The notes under the pieces are model-generated. The model was not told where the DNA came from. It ran no database searches and saw only the letters and a list, made by a program, of their open reading frames with translations. A stretch of 64,000 bases of DNA, taken from the NCBI GenBank assembly GCA_008933995.1, contig WARS01000028.1, positions 150,001 to 214,000 on the forward strand. The letters run 5' to 3'. Positions 61,746 to 64,000 of the stretch are shown piece after piece (positions within the stretch are counted from its first letter, which is position 1; each line of letters opens with the position of its first letter). The DNA is from Datnioides undecimradiatus (lineage: Eukaryota > Chordata > Actinopteri > Lobotiformes > Datnioididae). The position numbers were made by a program, and so were the translations under genes.

Positions 61746-62719
61746 AATGCTGCACAATGTCCCCTGTGACTGTTACACTGTTATCTGTTATATTATAGCT
61801 TATTCTAACTTATGCATTGACGTGAAAGCATCACTTTACATCTGCAGTTGGTTGAGGTGAAGCTTATTTTGAACTGTTTTGCACATAATGGATAAATAAT
61901 GGATTAATCTGCTGATGATTTTCTCCATTAATCAGTCGACTGTTTGTGTGACACCCTCACAGGGACCAGCCCAGTACCAGGGACAGTATGGTGGCATGCT
62001 TGCATATCGGCATCTCTGTGTACTGCGTATGAGTTTGTGTATGTGTGTGTGTGTGTGTGTGTTTTGGACGGATCTCTCCAGCATTTTAAAGGACAAGATG
62101 GCGGTTTGGCTGCCCCAGATGTGCCATATTTATTTTTGGTCCCTCTTCTAACCCCACTGGTTTTAAATTAGAGCCTGTCTATCTAAAAATCTCCCAGCTC
62201 GTCCACTCGCTGTTCCCAGTGCTGCTGCATGTGTGTATGTATGTGTGTGTGGGTTAGGCTTGATTTAGTGCAGATGTACCATAGATTTCACCCTGCAGCT
62301 GAACCTGCTTTGCTGATGTCTTTTTGGCCTCTATTTGCAGCTGGGTGGGCTATTACACCAACATATATACATTAAAAACCTAAAAGGTCCTGGAAGTAGC
62401 TGGAAACAGAAGGTACGCTACTTACACTCTTAACGGTCTCTCCGCTCGGTAATAGCTTACAGTTGTTGTTGTGTGAAGGGGCGACATGAGAGACCACCCG
62501 CTGAAAACACGAGTAAAACTCTGATCCAATTTACGACCACATAAACGCAGCAGCAGCAGTGGGCCGGGTCGCTGCTCCACTGAACATACTGTATTTATAT
62601 GGCTTCAGTATGTTTCATGTATGCTGCATGACGACAGCAAACAGGCGCCGGAGGAGCATTTGTGGAAACACTCAGAGGGGGTTTTATTAATTAAAAAAAT
62701 ATTAGAAACACATTGAAAT

Positions 62720-62799
62720 AGCTTGGCTGTCAAGCACAATGCAGCCAAGCTCAGTAGCTTGTGACCAACAGGAAGCTCAGTAGCTTGGCTGCATTGTGC
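62720..62799. repeat. Nested inverted and direct repeats (hairpin)
   Basis: GCACAATGCAGCCAAGCT at 62734-62751 is the exact reverse complement of 62782-62799, with a 30-nt loop. A second perfect 10-bp stem pairs AGCTTGGCTG (62720-62729) with 62742-62751. AAGCTCAGTAGCTTG is also directly repeated at 62747-62761 and 62773-62787. Confidence 0.8.
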
Positions 62800-62999
62800 A
62801 GGTTCTTGATATTACTGTGGTTAAAAAAAAAAAAAGATTAAAAACACGAATAACAAAAAATCAATTCCACATTTTTACCTTAAAATTTTGCTGTAATAAG
62901 TTATTTTTAATTATTATAATTATTTTGATTTAACACTTTTATTCAGCCCCTTATATTTTTTAATTTATAGCTACATGCGTTAGCTACATACATTAAAGC

Positions 63000-63440
63000 T
63001 GATATGACATTATAATTAGAGTCTACAGCCATGCTAGCAGCTCTGTTAGGCTGTGCTTAAGCTAAATGCTAATCTAAATGCTAACAATGACTAAACTAAG
63101 ACTCTTATGTTTAGCAGAAATGTTGATTATGTCTGTCTATAGTGTTAGCATACTAACGTCTGCTAATTAGCTCCAAGAGCAAAACCCACCTGTGACCAAC
63201 AGGAATGTTGTTAGCTTTAAAGTCAAAGTATTTGGTCGTGAAACAAAATGTTGGACACATTAATTTTTTGAAAAATTATGGAATCAGAAAAGTTAGCAAA
63301 TTGTTTCAGGGGAAAGTGTGAGTGTGTACCTGATATTTCACTAAAAAAAACAAAAAATGTGAACCCCACGGTGGCGCTAAAAGTCCAGGGCTTATCAAAG
63401 TTGTTTGGATTCATCTTACAAACCACGAAGTCTATCAAAT
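63000..63440 (+). repeat. Third copy of GTTAGCATGCTAAC-type repeat
   Basis: GCCATGCTAGCAGCTCTGTT, GTTAGCATACTAACGTCTGC and TAATTAGCTCCAAGAGC are followed by GTCAAAGTATTTGGTCGTGA, GATATTTCACTAAAAAAAAC and CCCCACGGTGGCGCTAAAAG. This preserves the tail order expected for the family. Confidence 0.75.
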
Positions 63441-64000
63441 AGTCACTAAAATGGCAAGGAAAAGAGACGAGGTTAGCTTAGATGATAATGTAGCATCGGT
63501 TTAATCAGGTTTGGAGAGCATTTCTTCACTGACAGAGGGGTAAAAAATGTGTTTGTAGTCTTTTCCCAAATGGCTTCAGCAGGTGTCATCTGAGTTATTG
63601 ATCTGATTTGTTGCAGTTAACCGTTTCCAAGGATGCCTTCCCATATCCAGCCCACGTAGCATGGACAAAATATCAGAATATCATGGGAAAGTTGTTTTTG
63701 TTTGTTTAAAAACTGCTTGCTCCACCCCGTGAAGGGCAGCATTTGTGTGGAAGTGCTTAATTTAACCCTGACAAGATGAAATATATTATGTGTTTACACA
63801 AAAATGTTCAATCCCAAACTATTGGCGTCATTCTTTAAAATCCACATTGGTTGAACACAATAATACATTTTATTACTGTGTAACTTTAAGGCTAGTGTTT
63901 CTCTGTCTGTATAAGGCTAACTACATCTCAGCACCTAAACCATGCCTTATGGTAAAACCAAACCACTCCACACTGAGACTTCTCATTTGGGTTTGGCTGA

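Larger units (their letters stand above)
44753..64000 (+). other. rassf5 intron 2, more than 19 kb, no exon recognised
   Basis: I read through the whole stretch for segments like TLQEIKQKI, DGTYTGFIKV or SFVLKENETGEVEWDAF, which mark the next RASSF5 exons, and saw none. It contains CA/GT runs, three partial copies of an AGCTTAGCACAAAGACTGG repeat, further interspersed repeats, a GACAAAATGACTACAAAGA array, and a nested hairpin at 62720-62799. GC-richer patches at about 49900-50160, 54480-54730 and 57870-58110 could be regulatory. Confidence 0.6.

Noticed and set aside
44753-64000. Ras-association or SARAH exons of rassf5
   Set aside because: No segment resembling the expected motifs was seen on the + strand. 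They are assumed to lie beyond the window.

Overview
The window looks like vertebrate nuclear DNA, most likely from a percomorph-like teleost fish. It has spliced genes with GT-AG introns, very dense (CA)n/(GT)n microsatellites, and several dispersed repeat families that I recognise from spiny-rayed fish genomes. No bacterial, viral or CRISPR features were seen. All three genes are on the + strand. Gene names come from remembered family sequences, not from a search.

Layout. (1) 1-19491: the 3' part of dgki, diacylglycerol kinase iota, as 22 exons starting inside the catalytic domain and ending in the PDZ-binding tail ETAV. (2) 19492-about 27000: AU-rich 3' flank and AT-rich, repeat-rich intergenic DNA. 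(3) About 27000-31266: a complete bcl2l14 (Bcl-G), with a probable non-coding first exon, six coding exons (301 aa) and a candidate polyadenylation signal. (4) 32020-64000 and beyond: the 5' part of rassf5 (NORE1/RAPL), with exon 1 at 32020-32533, exon 2 at 44643-44752 (together a complete C1 zinc finger), then more than 19 kb of intron. The Ras-association and SARAH exons lie outside the window. Two possible alternative first exons lie in the first rassf5 intron.

The genes are not an operon, but all three touch signalling and cell survival. DGKI removes diacylglycerol, the lipid sensed by typical C1 domains. RASSF5 carries a C1 domain and links Ras/Rap to MST kinases. BCL2L14 is a BH3-containing BCL2-family protein. 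Coordinated function is not shown by the sequence.

The most useful observations are: a GC-AG intron in dgki; dgki acceptors built from TG repeats that directly abut the AG; a 26-nt microexon next to a missing linker; a roughly 1.3 kb polypyrimidine block in a dgki intron; two phase-compatible candidate first exons of rassf5 that would remove half of the C1 domain; and several inverted-repeat structures. I found no clearly new biological system. Most long open frames here are translated microsatellite or minisatellite.
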